The notes beneath the pieces are model-generated. The model saw only the letters and a program-made list of their open reading frames with translations. It searched no databases and was not told the origin of the DNA. This document shows, piece by piece, positions 33,866 through 43,641 of a DNA stretch of 64,000 bases. Positions within the stretch are counted from its first letter, which is position 1, and every line of letters begins with the position of its first letter. The position numbers were made by a program, and so were the translations under genes. The DNA comes from Rhynchopus euleeides (Eukaryota; Euglenozoa; Diplonemea; Diplonemida; Diplonemidae): the NCBI GenBank assembly GCA_963210315.1, contig OY723271.1:186001-250000 (forward strand), given 5' to 3'.

Positions 33866-35495
33866 ACCCCCCCCCCCCCCCCACACCCCCCACACGGTGG
33901 CCTGGTCAGACCCTGACCAGGTCAAAACCTGGTCAAATCTTGACCAGGTCATACCTGGTCATTGACCAGGTATGACCTGGTCATGACCATGTCATACCTG
34001 GTCATGACCAGGTCATTTTCACCCATTTTAACCGGGGGGAACATGTTGAGTGGCCAAGCAGGGGGGACAATTCGCATATTCCGGACTCTCTCCGGCCGTT
34101 GTGGAAAGTATGAGTCAAAAGGGTTCAACCATACCCCGAGTCGAGAAAGAAGTCGAAGCTTGAATCATGTTGGGCACAAGGGGAAAATGGTCAAAATTGG
34201 CCCAAAATTACCAATAAAATATGCTGCAGTGCAGGGGGGTGGCGGGGGAGGGGAGGGTGGGGTCGGCGACGAAACTTGATGATCAGCAGCTTTCTGCCTT
34301 CTTCCGCTTCTTCACATTCTTCTCCTTCTTCCTCTTCTTCGGGATCTTCGTTGTCGTCGTCGGCTTCACAGGCCAGTGCTGCCTTGCGTAACACGCCGTC
34401 CTTCGCATCCTTGGTGTGGATCGGCGGCTGCTTGTCGCAGAGGCAAATACGGAGACCACGCGGTTTGTTGCAGGCAGCATCGCCAGTCAGTAACCAGCCA
34501 TCGGAACACTTGCCGAGCGAATCGATCGGGCCGACAGGGGTTACCCGACTGCTACCGAGAGTCCTGAGACGGTGCCGAAACGAATCAAAGTTTTTCATCC
34601 GTACGGGACCCGCTGTCATGCACTTCCCGCACAACGATATGACATTGTATTGCAAGAGGGTACACGAAGATTCTTGCGGGGTCGTTGCCGAAACTGGCAT
34701 AGTTTGCCAGCTCGAACACCATCAGGTCCCTCTCCCGGAAACAAGCAGATGTTGTCCTGGCCCGCGATTTCCTCTCCCCATTCTCCCTCTCGAACGCTTC
34801 GTCGGAGAGGTGGCAGTTCTGAGGATCCTGAGGGTCCTGAGGCATTCAAGGCAGGGCACTCCCTTCTCCATTCTTTTACACTCTTTGAAAAGTGTCACAA
34901 TCAGATGTGGTCAACCGTTACGGTACTGCCGATGGGACTCTCGTCCTCTGGCACGCCCACTGGTCGGGCTTCTTTGTCACCACCGCCTGCCTCATCACCG
35001 CGTTCACCAACTGGATGTCGATGGTCACGACACCCTGCCCCTGCGTTGCCTGTGGTGTTGCCCCCACCGCCACAATGAACGGATTCGGAATGTGAAACGT
35101 TCGGGCGTGCAGACCATTCGGAACCTCGCTCTTGTAGGGCAGGTCCCTCATGACCGTGACAGTCATGACCGATCCGTCGAGGACAGGTGGGTGCTCGTCG
35201 GGCACGTCAGCTCCCGGACCTACACGGTGGACTCCAGCGGGGGTAGGGTAACCCTTTTCGGGAGTCTCAACTAGGGGGAGTCCAACTCCCGCTAGCGGGA
35301 GTATAGACTCCCGCTAGCGGGAGTCTATACTCCCGCTAGGGGGAGTCTGACTCCCCCTAGCGGGAGTCTTTTCACCTATTTTCACTCATTTTTCCCATGA
35401 TACCTATGCAATGTGGCACTCGTCACTGAAGTACAGCCACACCAAACGAAACGGACGTTTCCACCCATCCCAGCTCGCAGACCTGATTCACAAAA

Positions 35496-35876
35496 ATGGG
35501 GAAGACGACAACGAAGCCGGCAGCGAAGCCGGCGGCAAAGTCGATTAAGAAGAAGAAGAGCGCAGAGAGTCCCGAGGCTGCGGAGGCGACGAACATTGTG
35601 CATGATTTTTGCACGGCCTTCCCTGTTAAAAAAGGGGGCAGTGTGCTGACACTGGGATCCATTAGAAGGCTCCTAGCAACGGTGTTGAGCAAGGAGCTCC
35701 ACCAGCACAGCACCCAGGTGGCCAACGCAATCATCGCCATGTCTTCCCTGACATGGATAAGTTCGCTGTCAGGGAAGTCGCAACGATGCGGAAGGAGGGC
35801 GCTCTCCGTCATATACAAGGTGGAGGCGAAGTATGGCAAGGTGCAGGATACAAACGTGTCGTCGGGGGCAGCCTGA
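35496..35876 (+). CDS. Small Lys/Ala/Pro-tailed protein, histone-like tail (copy D)
   Basis: 126 aa. Residues 1-30 are a basic K/P/A-rich tail, typical of histone or DNA-binding tails. Residues about 48-84 can be aligned without gaps to the L2-alpha3-alphaC part of histone H2B, including T-x-x-x-I and L-x-x-E-L-x-x-H. The C terminus (YKV...DTNVSS) oddly resembles the H2B alpha1-L1 region, so the order would be permuted. This similarity is my reading by eye and may be chance. The start is the first ATG after the subterminal array. All three copies are open. It may package or bind the element DNA. Confidence 0.5.
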   Translation: MGKTTTKPAAKPAAKSIKKKKSAESPEAAEATNIVHDFCTAFPVKKGGSVLTLGSIRRLLATVLSKELHQHSTQVANAIIAMSSLTWISSLSGKSQRCGRRALSVIYKVEAKYGKVQDTNVSSGAA

Positions 35877-36025
35877 AGCCGCGAATGATCGCGACACGGG
35901 CGAACGGCTTGGCACCGTGGGTCTGGATAGATGCTGGAGTTCGGCCGGGTGAAACCGGAAGTCGCAGCAAAATTTGCCCCCCCAGATTTCTTCCTCAAAC
36001 CCACCCGTGGGCTGATCCGGCCTTG

Positions 36026-36125
36026 CACGGTGGACTCCAGCGGGGGTAGGGTACCACTACCGGGTTTAACCCTTTTCGGGAGTCTCAACTAGGGGGAGTC
36101 CAACTCCCGCTAGCGGGAGTATAGA
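36026..36125 (+). repeat. Internal copy of the transposon left end
   Basis: CACGGTGGACTCCAGC and the following 100 bp repeat the left end at 35223, with an extra CACTACCGGGTTTAA. The same internal copy is present in A (about 842-740) and B (8369-8467). Confidence 0.9.
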
Positions 36126-36141
36126 TCAGCAGTGGGCAACA

Positions 36142-37280
36142 ATGAGGCGATGCGGGGGGCGAGGGCACCGATGCTCACTGTGCGACATCCCAGAAGAACG
36201 CTGGTATCAACAGGTGCATCGATACCCGCACCTGACTCTCTCTGAGATGAAAGAGGCTGGCTACCCCTCCCTCTTGGCAGGTGTGCTTCCCAATGCCCGC
36301 TACGTCACCCCAGCACTCCATGACTGCAAGGGGCTCGCCATGCGGCTGATCAGGGTACTGGATGAGACAACAAAAAAAATATTCGACAAGACCTGTACAA
36401 ACCTTGCACTGAATGTGTCGCAGAATGGGACAGGTGCTCAGTTCCGGAAGGTCGTGCTTGCCATGTCACAGGACACACCTACAAGGGCTTGTTCCGCTAC
36501 CTCTTTGTCTCCCTTGCAGACCTCATGCATTTCCGGTATGCAGACATCCCCTGGCGCTTCTGGGGATGCAAGGATGAGTCAGCCCGGATTCCCTTCTTGC
36601 GTGCTCGGATCTCAGGGCATATATTTCACTGGTTGATGGAGCATGCCGAAAAGGGATCAACGCGCAATGCCTACGTACACAGTCTCCATCATTGGTGGGC
36701 TCCAGAAGATGCAGTGCCTCTGCAGAACAACGACGAATTTGAAGAAGCAGAGAACGGACATCGCAAGAAAGATGCCGTTACAATCGCCAGCTCCGCAACT
36801 TACGAGAGAGATCTTGCGATGGCAGAAGAGAAGCGGCGCGCATCGGGCATGCCTTGGAAGGTTGCGCACCTGTCGCAGGACGGGATCCTCGGGTATAGAG
36901 AAGTCATCCTGTGTCCGTGTCTGCACACCCGACACGCTCATAGATTGGCTGTGTATGTTCTTTGCACACAGTTGACACAGCTGCAGAAGGGGTTTGTGCA
37001 CTGCAACACACAGGACTTCGTTGAACCCATCAGCGCGCCCTACTTCCTGTTCCGGTTCCCCGAAGGACACCGCAAATTATCGCTCTGCTTGTGCAAAATG
37101 CCAATCCCGCTGGGGGCGACTTTCACACCATTCGTGTCATCCGAGGCGACTTTGAGCACGCTTGACCAACGCGCACAGCAGGAGGGGGATGACAGTTCTG
37201 ACGAAGAAGATGAGGCCTGCAGGATGGCTTGTCTTGCCCAAGGTGTAACACAACTACGACAGGCGATGGCCGCACTTTGA
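36142..37280 (+). CDS. Unrecognised transposon protein, two exons (copy D)
   Basis: Exon 1 is 36142-36433, exon 2 36520-37280; the spliced product is 350 aa. The 86-nt intron has ACAG before GTGCTC and a pyrimidine-rich TTTGTCTCCCTTGCAG acceptor, and it restores the frame exactly (phase 1). The only indel between copies C and D near here falls in this intron, which supports it. N terminus: C4, C11, C14. Exon 2 begins LMHFRYADIPWRFWGCK and has several His/Trp-rich stretches, then an acidic DDSSDEEDE segment near the C terminus. No family recognised. As the main gene of the element it is the best transposase candidate. Confidence 0.65.
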
Positions 37281-38511
37281 CACCTCAAATTCTAACCGCT
37301 CACCTCCGCAGGTGCAGCCGCTACCAGGAGGATAGGTAGGTAGTCCAGAGTCCGGGGAAACTGACAGAAGCAAAACAAGCCCCTCCCCATCCCTCTTCCA
37401 CCATGATTTTACCCCCCACGCCAGTAGACTGTAACTATATCATGGGAAAAATGGATGAAAATAGGTGAAAAGACTCCCGCTAGGGGGAGTCAGACTCCCC
37501 CTAGCGGGAGTATAGACTCCCGCTAGCGGGAGTCTTTGACACCCGCTCAGACTCCCGCTCCCAGACTCCCGCTAGGGCCGCTGGAGTCCACCGTGTACCT
37601 CTACGATGATCCGGTAGAAGAGGACGTCTGCTATCGAATGCCTCCCGATCTGCGTGATGGGGGGGGGTTCGGGGTCAGTTGTTTTTCAGCTGCCTTCGAA
37701 GAAGTACTGCCCACCGCGCTTTGAGCGGTGGGCAGCCTCTTCATATCGGTTCCCAGCACCTCATCCGAGCACCCCGCTTCCGTCAGCACCTCGTACTCAG
37801 ACGAGTTCTTGTCGGCGCTCGTGAGGCGCTTCATGCCGCCTCCGACGCGCATTGCCAGAGACACGCATGGAGTAGACTGCGGGCAGTGTCCTGGCCTTCT
37901 TCTTGTCGGCCTCTTCACTCCGTGTCAGCTTCCTGCCCCACTCCTTGTCAAAGTGGGTGGTGTGATGGCTTTTCAAACAGCGCCGCGAGGCTGCTGTGAA
38001 ACAGCTCGACGCCTTCTGCGTGGCCTGGGATGATGCAGACCTCCTCGACATTTTTTTGGGATACCACCAGGGGGAGGGACCCGGTGTGAGGCACTTGAGT
38101 GCGTCCAGGCGGGCAGGGAACCTGGGCAGCGGGCCTCATTCCTTTTTGGTAATTTTGGGCCAAAGCTGCTGATCATCAAGTTTCGTCGCCGACCCCACCC
38201 TCCCCTCCCCCGCCACCCCCCTGCACTGCAGCATATTTTATTGGTAATTTTGGGCCAATTTTGACCATTTTCCCCTTGTGCCCAACATGATTCAAGCTTC
38301 GACTTCTTTCTCGACTCGGGGTATGGTTGAACCCTTTTGACTCATACTTTCCACAACGGCCGGAGAGAGTCCGGAATATGCGAATTGTCCCCCCTGCTTG
38401 GCCACTCAACATGTTCCCCCCCGGTTAAAATGGGTGAAAATGACCTGGTCATGACCTGGTCAGATTTGGACCTGGTCAAAACCTGGTCAGTCAGCTGACC
38501 AGGCCACCGTG

Positions 38512-39230
38512 CACTGCATGGCCGGGGGAGGGGGGTTGGGAGAGAGCGGGCAAGAGTTGAGGTGGGGGGGGGAGGGGGAGGAGGAGGGAAAGGGGTGCAG
38601 GGGGTGTTGTGGCGGGACCGTGATACGTGTATAGCCCACCAAAGGGGGGGGTGGGGGGCAGGCCTGTCGCTAACTTTTCGATTTTGGAGATTTGGTGGGT
38701 TGACGCTCCTGTTTTGGGGGGGGATCAGGGGGGAAAACACTAGGGGTCAATTTTTCTCGCGCGCGCTTCGCGCGCGCTCGTGTTGTTGCCAAATTTTCCC
38801 ATCGGTGGACCACTAGGTGGACACGGTGTGAGGCGCTGGGTTCCTTCCGTGGTTCCTCTCCCGCTCGCGCCGTCGGGTGCCGGAGGAAACCAAAAAATGG
38901 CTTTCGGACCATGATTTCGACGCTGCCCCCTGATATGCCACGGCCGTCAAAGCGCAAGGACTTGGTTATTAGACGGGCACGCGAGATGGGGGGTCTGGGG
39001 GGCAGAGCCCCCCAGCCGCCGGAGGCCACGGTAGTGAACATCTGTTCATTGTGGGCGTACAGATTCTGTGTGAGTTGGCTGCGTCCCCCTGAGGCGACTG
39101 GAGTGGTTGGATTCCCTGACCCGGTGGGAATCGAATGACTTGAGTACGAGACATATGCCACAGGGGGGTCTGGGGGGCGGAGCCCCCCAGCCGCCGGAGG
39201 CCACGGTAGTGATCATCTGTTCCTGCAAAA
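38512..39230. repeat. GC hairpins and hairpin repeats
   Basis: 38757-38782 is a CGCGCGCGCTTCGCGCGCGC hairpin. GC-hairpin repeats lie at 38985-39050 and 39160-39225, with the 120-bp spacer seen also at 21300-21440. No gene. Confidence 0.6.
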
Positions 39231-39237
39231 CTACTCT

Positions 39238-39510
39238 CTTCGACGTCGACCCAGTGAAAGTGGGTTGACGCTTGGTCGACGCTTGGTGAGCGTCGACCCA
39301 GTGGAACCGGGTCAACGCTCGGTTAGCGTCGACCTAGTGTAATAAATGGGTTGACGCTTGGTCCAGGCTTGAATGGCAACCCAGTTGGTCCACTGGGTCG
39401 ACGCTCCAAGCCTCGACCAAGCGTCAACCCAGTCCACTGGGTCGACGCTGGGTCGACGCTTTTTTATGGGGGGGGAAACCCAAAATCACTGGGCCGACGG
39501 TCGACGCTTA
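39238..39510. repeat. GTCGACGCTTGG / CCAGTGGGTCGAC tandem repeats
   Basis: Irregular repeats of GGGTCGACGCTTGGTCGACGC and its complement, giving many local palindromes. Confidence 0.75.
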
Positions 39511-39534
39511 GCGACATGCCTGGGGGGGGGGGGT

Positions 39535-40733
39535 AGGGAAAACCTTAAGGGGGGAAAATTACGGGATTTTTCACACAGGCGAGGAACACGCACAAAATGG
39601 CTGTAAACTTGAAACCCCGGCCCCTGGGAGTATTTGGGGGCGGTCTGGGTGGTTGTTGGGGGTATTTGGCCACTTCTGAGCCAATCCGTGACCATGCTCA
39701 AAAAAGTGTCATGGTTTGGTTCCGCCCCCCTCATCCGAACCACCCTTCCGAGCCCGTCCCGCCCAACTTGCCCGCAACATGCCGCCTTTTCTTGTCTTGG
39801 GTGGGCACTGATGCCTCCGGTTCAATTTGGGAGCAAATGAGTGTGACAAGCTTGGGAAGGAGCGTCTTCTCGCCAGCATTTCCTGATAACACTTGCTGCA
39901 GCGTCCACCGACCACTGCGCCTGGCGGTTTGTACACCGAATAAGGCTTTGGAACCCACACCGGCATATTTTCCAAAGACGCCAGTCCCAAACTCCACTCG
40001 CGCACCGTCTCCGGCCTCTCCTTTCCATCTGCGGCTGAGTTCCCCAGCATTCTGGCCGTCGTCCGGCATCTCTTTTAGCTCTTTCAGTGCTGCAATGAAG
40101 CGCGTAAGTGGGGGTGATGGTGCAGAGGACGAGGATCATCGCCACTGAGAAGTGCCACTGCAGTGCCGGAGAGCCGGGGTGACACAGTTGATACACCACA
40201 CCCACTTCGCTGTTGCCGTTTCCCCTGATGAAGTTCCCGATGCATCTGACACCTCGGGGAGGGCACATAATAACGCCTCCCGAGCGACGCCCTTGCATTC
40301 GCAGACACACCCCGGTCTTGTTGAGGATATCGGCAGAAACCTGGCAGAACACTCGCTGAAATGCCATTTTTTTGGCCCGGTAGTGCCCAGATGCCTCATC
40401 AGAGGCGGCAGAACGTGGTACATGACGGGGGATGTTGATGGCGCAGGTGACAGGGTGCTCGGGAGACTCAGCCGGGGAGGGGTTCGGTACCAAACCATGA
40501 CATTTTTTTCAACACAGCGTTTCAGCCGCGTTCCGGGGCACCAAAGTGGGTGTCCCACACCCAGGGGCGGTTTCTGGGGTGGTCTGGCCACTTTTTCAGC
40601 ATTTTTGGAGGGTTTATGGTGGAAAATTGCCTATGTCGAAAAATGTCGTAATTTTGACGGATTTCGGTACCTTAAGACGGTCCCTAGGGGGGGGGGGGGG
40701 CCATTTGCGAACCGGGGGGAGGGGGGGGGGGGG
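39535..40733. mobile_element. Probable foldback element with spliced ORF
   Basis: Inverted blocks at 39640-39740 and 40475-40610 share TGTCATGGTTTGG and CAGGGGCGG / TGGTCTGG. The left boundary is a G run at 39526 and the right CCTAGG plus G run at 40684. The arms are weakly conserved. Confidence 0.5.
39731..40308 (-). CDS. Candidate two-exon unknown gene
   Basis: Exon 1 is about 40308-40149 and exon 2 about 40095-39731. The boundary CTTCTCA then GTGGCG...CATTGCAG then CACTG is a phase-consistent GT-AG intron of about 53 nt. Exon 2 reads like protein (ELSRRWKGEAGDGARVEFG). No domain recognised. Confidence 0.35.
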
Positions 40734-40803
40734 TAGGGGGGGTCAAATCACGGTGGGATCTTGTAAATTTTACATGTATAACTACAAGTATATACATGTA
40801 TTA

Positions 40804-41148
40804 CCGTATACGTAAATATTTTGGAACGTAAATATTATGGAACGTAAATATTATGGAACGTAAATATTTTGGAACGCTGGTGGGTTGGCGTTCCAGATTT
40901 TTTTCGTTCCATAATATTTACAGGGCTTTCTGCGACTCGGGGACTTGGACCAGGTGATCGGACGGCATACAGAGTCCCTGACGGGACCTACTCGTGCACT
41001 TTTCGCGCGATTCCTGACGCAAGCCGTCCTCACCACCGAGTCCCCAACTGGCCCTGTAAATATTATGGAACGTAAATATTATGGAACGGACCGGCCAAAA
41101 ATGGGCCCGTTCCATAATATTTACGTTCCATAATATTTACGTATACGG
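40804..41148. mobile_element. CCGTATACG MITE, copy 1
   Basis: 345 bp, ends CCGTATACGTAAATATT and its inverse, TA on both sides. Nearly identical to 46680-47008 apart from one extra 16-bp unit. The core has a GGAACGTAAATATTATGGAAC repeat. Confidence 0.88.
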
Positions 41149-41455
41149 TATTATACATGTATAATACATGTAAATGCATGAAATATACATGTAAAATACA
41201 TGTATATCAAGTAAAAATACATGTATAATAGTTGACATGCAAGTATTATACATGTATTTTTACTTGATATACATGTATTTTACATGTATATTTCAGGCAT
41301 ATACCGTAAACGGAAATATTGTGGACCGTAATAAAGGTGAACCGTACTATAGGTGGACCGTAAAAAAGATGGAACAAATGGGATTTTTCCGGAACTTGGA
41401 ACATTTTTACGGTCCACCTATTTTACGGTTGGGATAGTGGACTTGGCGGTTTTTT

Positions 41456-41630
41456 TTTACGAATTCCTTCGACGAAGTCGCGAAGGAACCAAGGAAATCG
41501 CACGACTGAAGCTGCAGGATTAACACCGCAGGGCCTCAACACAGAGTGTGCGCTCACCATCGTCCGGGAACTGTTCTCCCACAGTTACTGCAGGGTGTAC
41601 TACACTAAAGGAGTACGATTTCCCTGAATT
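41456..41630 (-). repeat. Dispersed 200-bp repeat (TCGTACTCC family), copy 4
   Basis: Reverse orientation; the most diverged copy, retaining GGAGTACGATTTCCC and GGAAATCGCACGACTGAAGC. Confidence 0.6.
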
Positions 41631-43358
41631 TTCCGGGCACTGATTCACGAATTTACATCTGGAGGGAGCCCGGTGGTCTCAGCTTCTGTCTGCGCGCCCT
41701 GCCGTACTGTGGCTGCTTTTGTGGGCTCGTGCAGCAGGTTCTACTTTTACTTCTACCGGAACGCTCCTTGCATGGTACTACACTTCTCGAGGTGTGGTGG
41801 TGGGTGAGTCTCGAGGTGAGTGGTGGTGATCGTGCCCTTTCCACACGCAGGGAGGACTTGCTTCTCTTGCTGGTGTTGGTTGCGGTGGTGGAGGGAGGGT
41901 CCAAAGCTGGGAGGTCGGGAGGCCTACGTGCGGGAGTCTGCGGCGTGGAGGCCGCAGTCCGCGCCCCGCAACCCACCAGCCCGCGGGCGAAAATCGCATT
42001 GTCTTTTCCATATTCAGTCCCAATAAATGGTGGACCGTAAAAAAGATGGAACGTTTGGCCTTTTTTTGGGAACTTGGAACATTTTTACGGTCCACCCTTT
42101 TTCCGTTTACGGTACATGTATTATACATGTATAATAGTTGACATGCATGTATTATACATGTATAATACATGTATTATACTTGTAGTTATACATGTAAAAT
42201 TTACAAGATCCCACCGTGATGCCACCCTTTTACGTGGACAAACACGATTTTTCAAAAAACCGGCGCAGAGGCCCCAAAGCCCCCGTAAACCCTCCAAACC
42301 CCCCCAGATCGGTCCGGAAACCCATCGAACCCCACTTTTCCACCATTCCGGGCACCTCAGGTGCCCGAATTGGGGTACCTAAATTTTGTGCCACCGTTTG
42401 GTACCGGACAGTGCCACTGTGTGGGAGGTTGGAAAAGAAAATGCCCCAACACACCACATCTGAGGGTTGCAATGCATGTTGCTTGCCAACCACGTCATCC
42501 GGTGGGTGTCAGGCGCTATGTAGGTGGCATTAGCCAGGTCTTCGATGAGTTCTGGCTTGTATATGTACCTCCCTGCCACCATGCACCGGGAGGCTGCCTG
42601 TAGGTACGGAACAAGTCCAGATGGTCGTGTGATTCCTGTGCAGCAGTGCTCCACAACCGGGATGTGTTGACAACGACTGTTGCAACACGAGCTGTACATT
42701 CCGGGAACACACGAAGTGCGCTGTCGTGGTACCCATTGTGCCAGAATTGGTAGTTGCTGCGGCCTACTTTGCCTGGCCCAAGAGCACTGGTACTGAACGG
42801 TGCAATATGCGTGGCGAGGTGAATGCAACGGAAGGGCGCAAAGTCAATACAGCTCTCGGATGGCGGGTGGTGGTGCCACTAGTGTGTGACGTTCACTCGA
42901 GGATACAACGCATCACAATGAATCAGCAACCGTGGACCGAGTACAATACGCTCTCTGTGGCTGGTGTGGGGGACAAAGGCAGTGCCTGTGCCGCAGGCAG
43001 GGAGGTACATATACAAGCCAGAACACATCGAAGACCTGGCTCATGCCACCTACATAGCGCCTGACACCCACCGGATGACGTGGTTGGCAAGCAACATGCA
43101 TTGCAACCCTCAGATGTGGTGTGTTGGGGCATTTTCTTTTCCAACCTCCCACACAGTGGCACTGTCCGGTACCAAACGGTGGCACAAAATTTAGGTACCC
43201 CAATTCGGGCACCTGAGGTGCCCGGAATGGTGGAAAAGTGGGGTTCGATGGGTTTCCGGACCGATCTGGGGGGGGTTTGGAGGGTTTACGGGGGCTTTGG
43301 GGCCTCTGCGCCGGTTTTTTGAAAAATCGTGTTTGTCACCCCCATTTGACCCCCCCTA

Positions 43359-43620
43359 GGCATGGGCCCCCAAACATATTTTTCATAAACATATATTTTT
43401 GCCAAAAATATGTTTCATTTTCGCATAAAAAAATATTTTTATATTTTTCGAAAATATTTCCAAAATATTTTTATATTTTGGAAATATTTTGAAAATATTT
43501 CGAAAATATTTTTATATTTCGGAAATATTTTGAAAATATTCCAAACATAAAAAAATATGTTGAAAATATTCCAAACATAAAAAATATTTTCAAAAATATA
43601 AAAATATGTTGGAAAAAACC
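43359..43620. repeat. AT-rich AAATATTTTT block
   Basis: Dense AAATATTTTTATATTT repeats. A related block in inverse orientation lies at 45690-45850, and both are next to CCTAGG plus C/G runs. Together they bracket 43620-45690. Confidence 0.75.
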
Positions 43621-43641
43621 TTCCTAATCCGGCGATTTATA

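Larger units (their letters stand above)
35223..37595 (+). mobile_element. CACGGTGG-family TIR transposon, copy D (intact)
   Basis: 2373 bp. TIR CACGGTGGACTCCAGC and its inverse, flanked by TA at 35221-35222 and 37596-37597. Palindrome arrays (ACTCCCGCTAGCGGGAGT) lie inside both ends at 35283-35365 and 37472-37580. A second, internal copy of the left end starts at 36026. Gene order is the lysine-rich protein, internal end, two-exon protein. Copies A and D are collinear base for base over the visible part. Confidence 0.93.
34284..38135 (-). pseudogene. Unrecognised multi-exon gene interrupted by transposon copy D
   Basis: Protein-like minus-strand segments lie at about 38133-37950, 37970-37800, 37800-37600, 35220-34918, 34830-34590 and 34570-34280; the last is strongly acidic (runs of E and D) with a CDGWLLTGDAAC segment. 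Frames change between segments, so introns are inferred. Removing D and one TA joins 37596 to 35220 in an open frame (SIADVLFYRIIVEVGPGADV). This shows D landed inside an exon. Function unknown; a transposition protein of the host element is possible. Confidence 0.45.
33893..38511. mobile_element. 4.6 kb CACGGTGG-ended element with long TIRs, hosting copy D
   Basis: The ends are CACGGTGGCCTGGTCA and the inverse, flanked by CA on both sides. TIR arms are about 33893-34292 and 38163-38511. They contain palindromic ACCTGGTCATGACCAGGT-type arrays and a shared 230-bp block (CATGTTGAGTGGCCAAGCAG... to CTGATCATCAAG). Without copy D (35223-37595) the element is about 2.24 kb. Its interior has minus-strand coding remains that D interrupts. 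Confidence 0.85.
40749..42218. mobile_element. CACGGTGG-ended element with TACATGTA palindromes
   Basis: Inverted ends CACGGTGGGATCTTGTAAAT, flanked by AT on both sides (40747-40748, 42219-42220). The subterminal regions consist of TACATGTATAATACATGTA palindromes and GGTGGACCGTAAAA repeats. It contains a MITE (40804-41148) and a reverse copy of the TCGTACTCC repeat (about 41456-41630). No gene recognised in 41640-42020. Confidence 0.88.
40734..43358. mobile_element. TA-GGGGGGTC foldback, host of a nested insertion
   Basis: The ends are TAGGGGGGGTCAAAT and ATTTGACCCCCCCTA. With the inserted 40749-42218 and one AT removed, the left end reads GTCAAATGCCACCC, continuing to the foldback arm CAAACACGATTTTTC. 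Arms are about 42221-42575 and 42995-43343, nearly perfect; the unique centre is about 42576-42995. Confidence 0.85.

Noticed and set aside
34276-35274. 332-aa plus-strand frame
   Set aside because: The minus strand reads more protein-like (acidic C terminus, D-insertion junction in frame). The plus frame is Ser-rich because it is opposite Glu/Asp codons.
36372-36378. A_AAA_AAA heptamer that would fuse the two frames of the copy D gene by -1 frameshifting
   Set aside because: A canonical, phase-correct 86-nt intron (36434-36519) joins the frames better, keeps the protein-like end of exon 1, and explains why a 1-nt difference between copies is tolerated there.
43359-43620. Replication origin or centromere AT block
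   Set aside because: It is paired with an inverted AT block at 45690-45850 around a duplicated segment, so an element boundary explains it.
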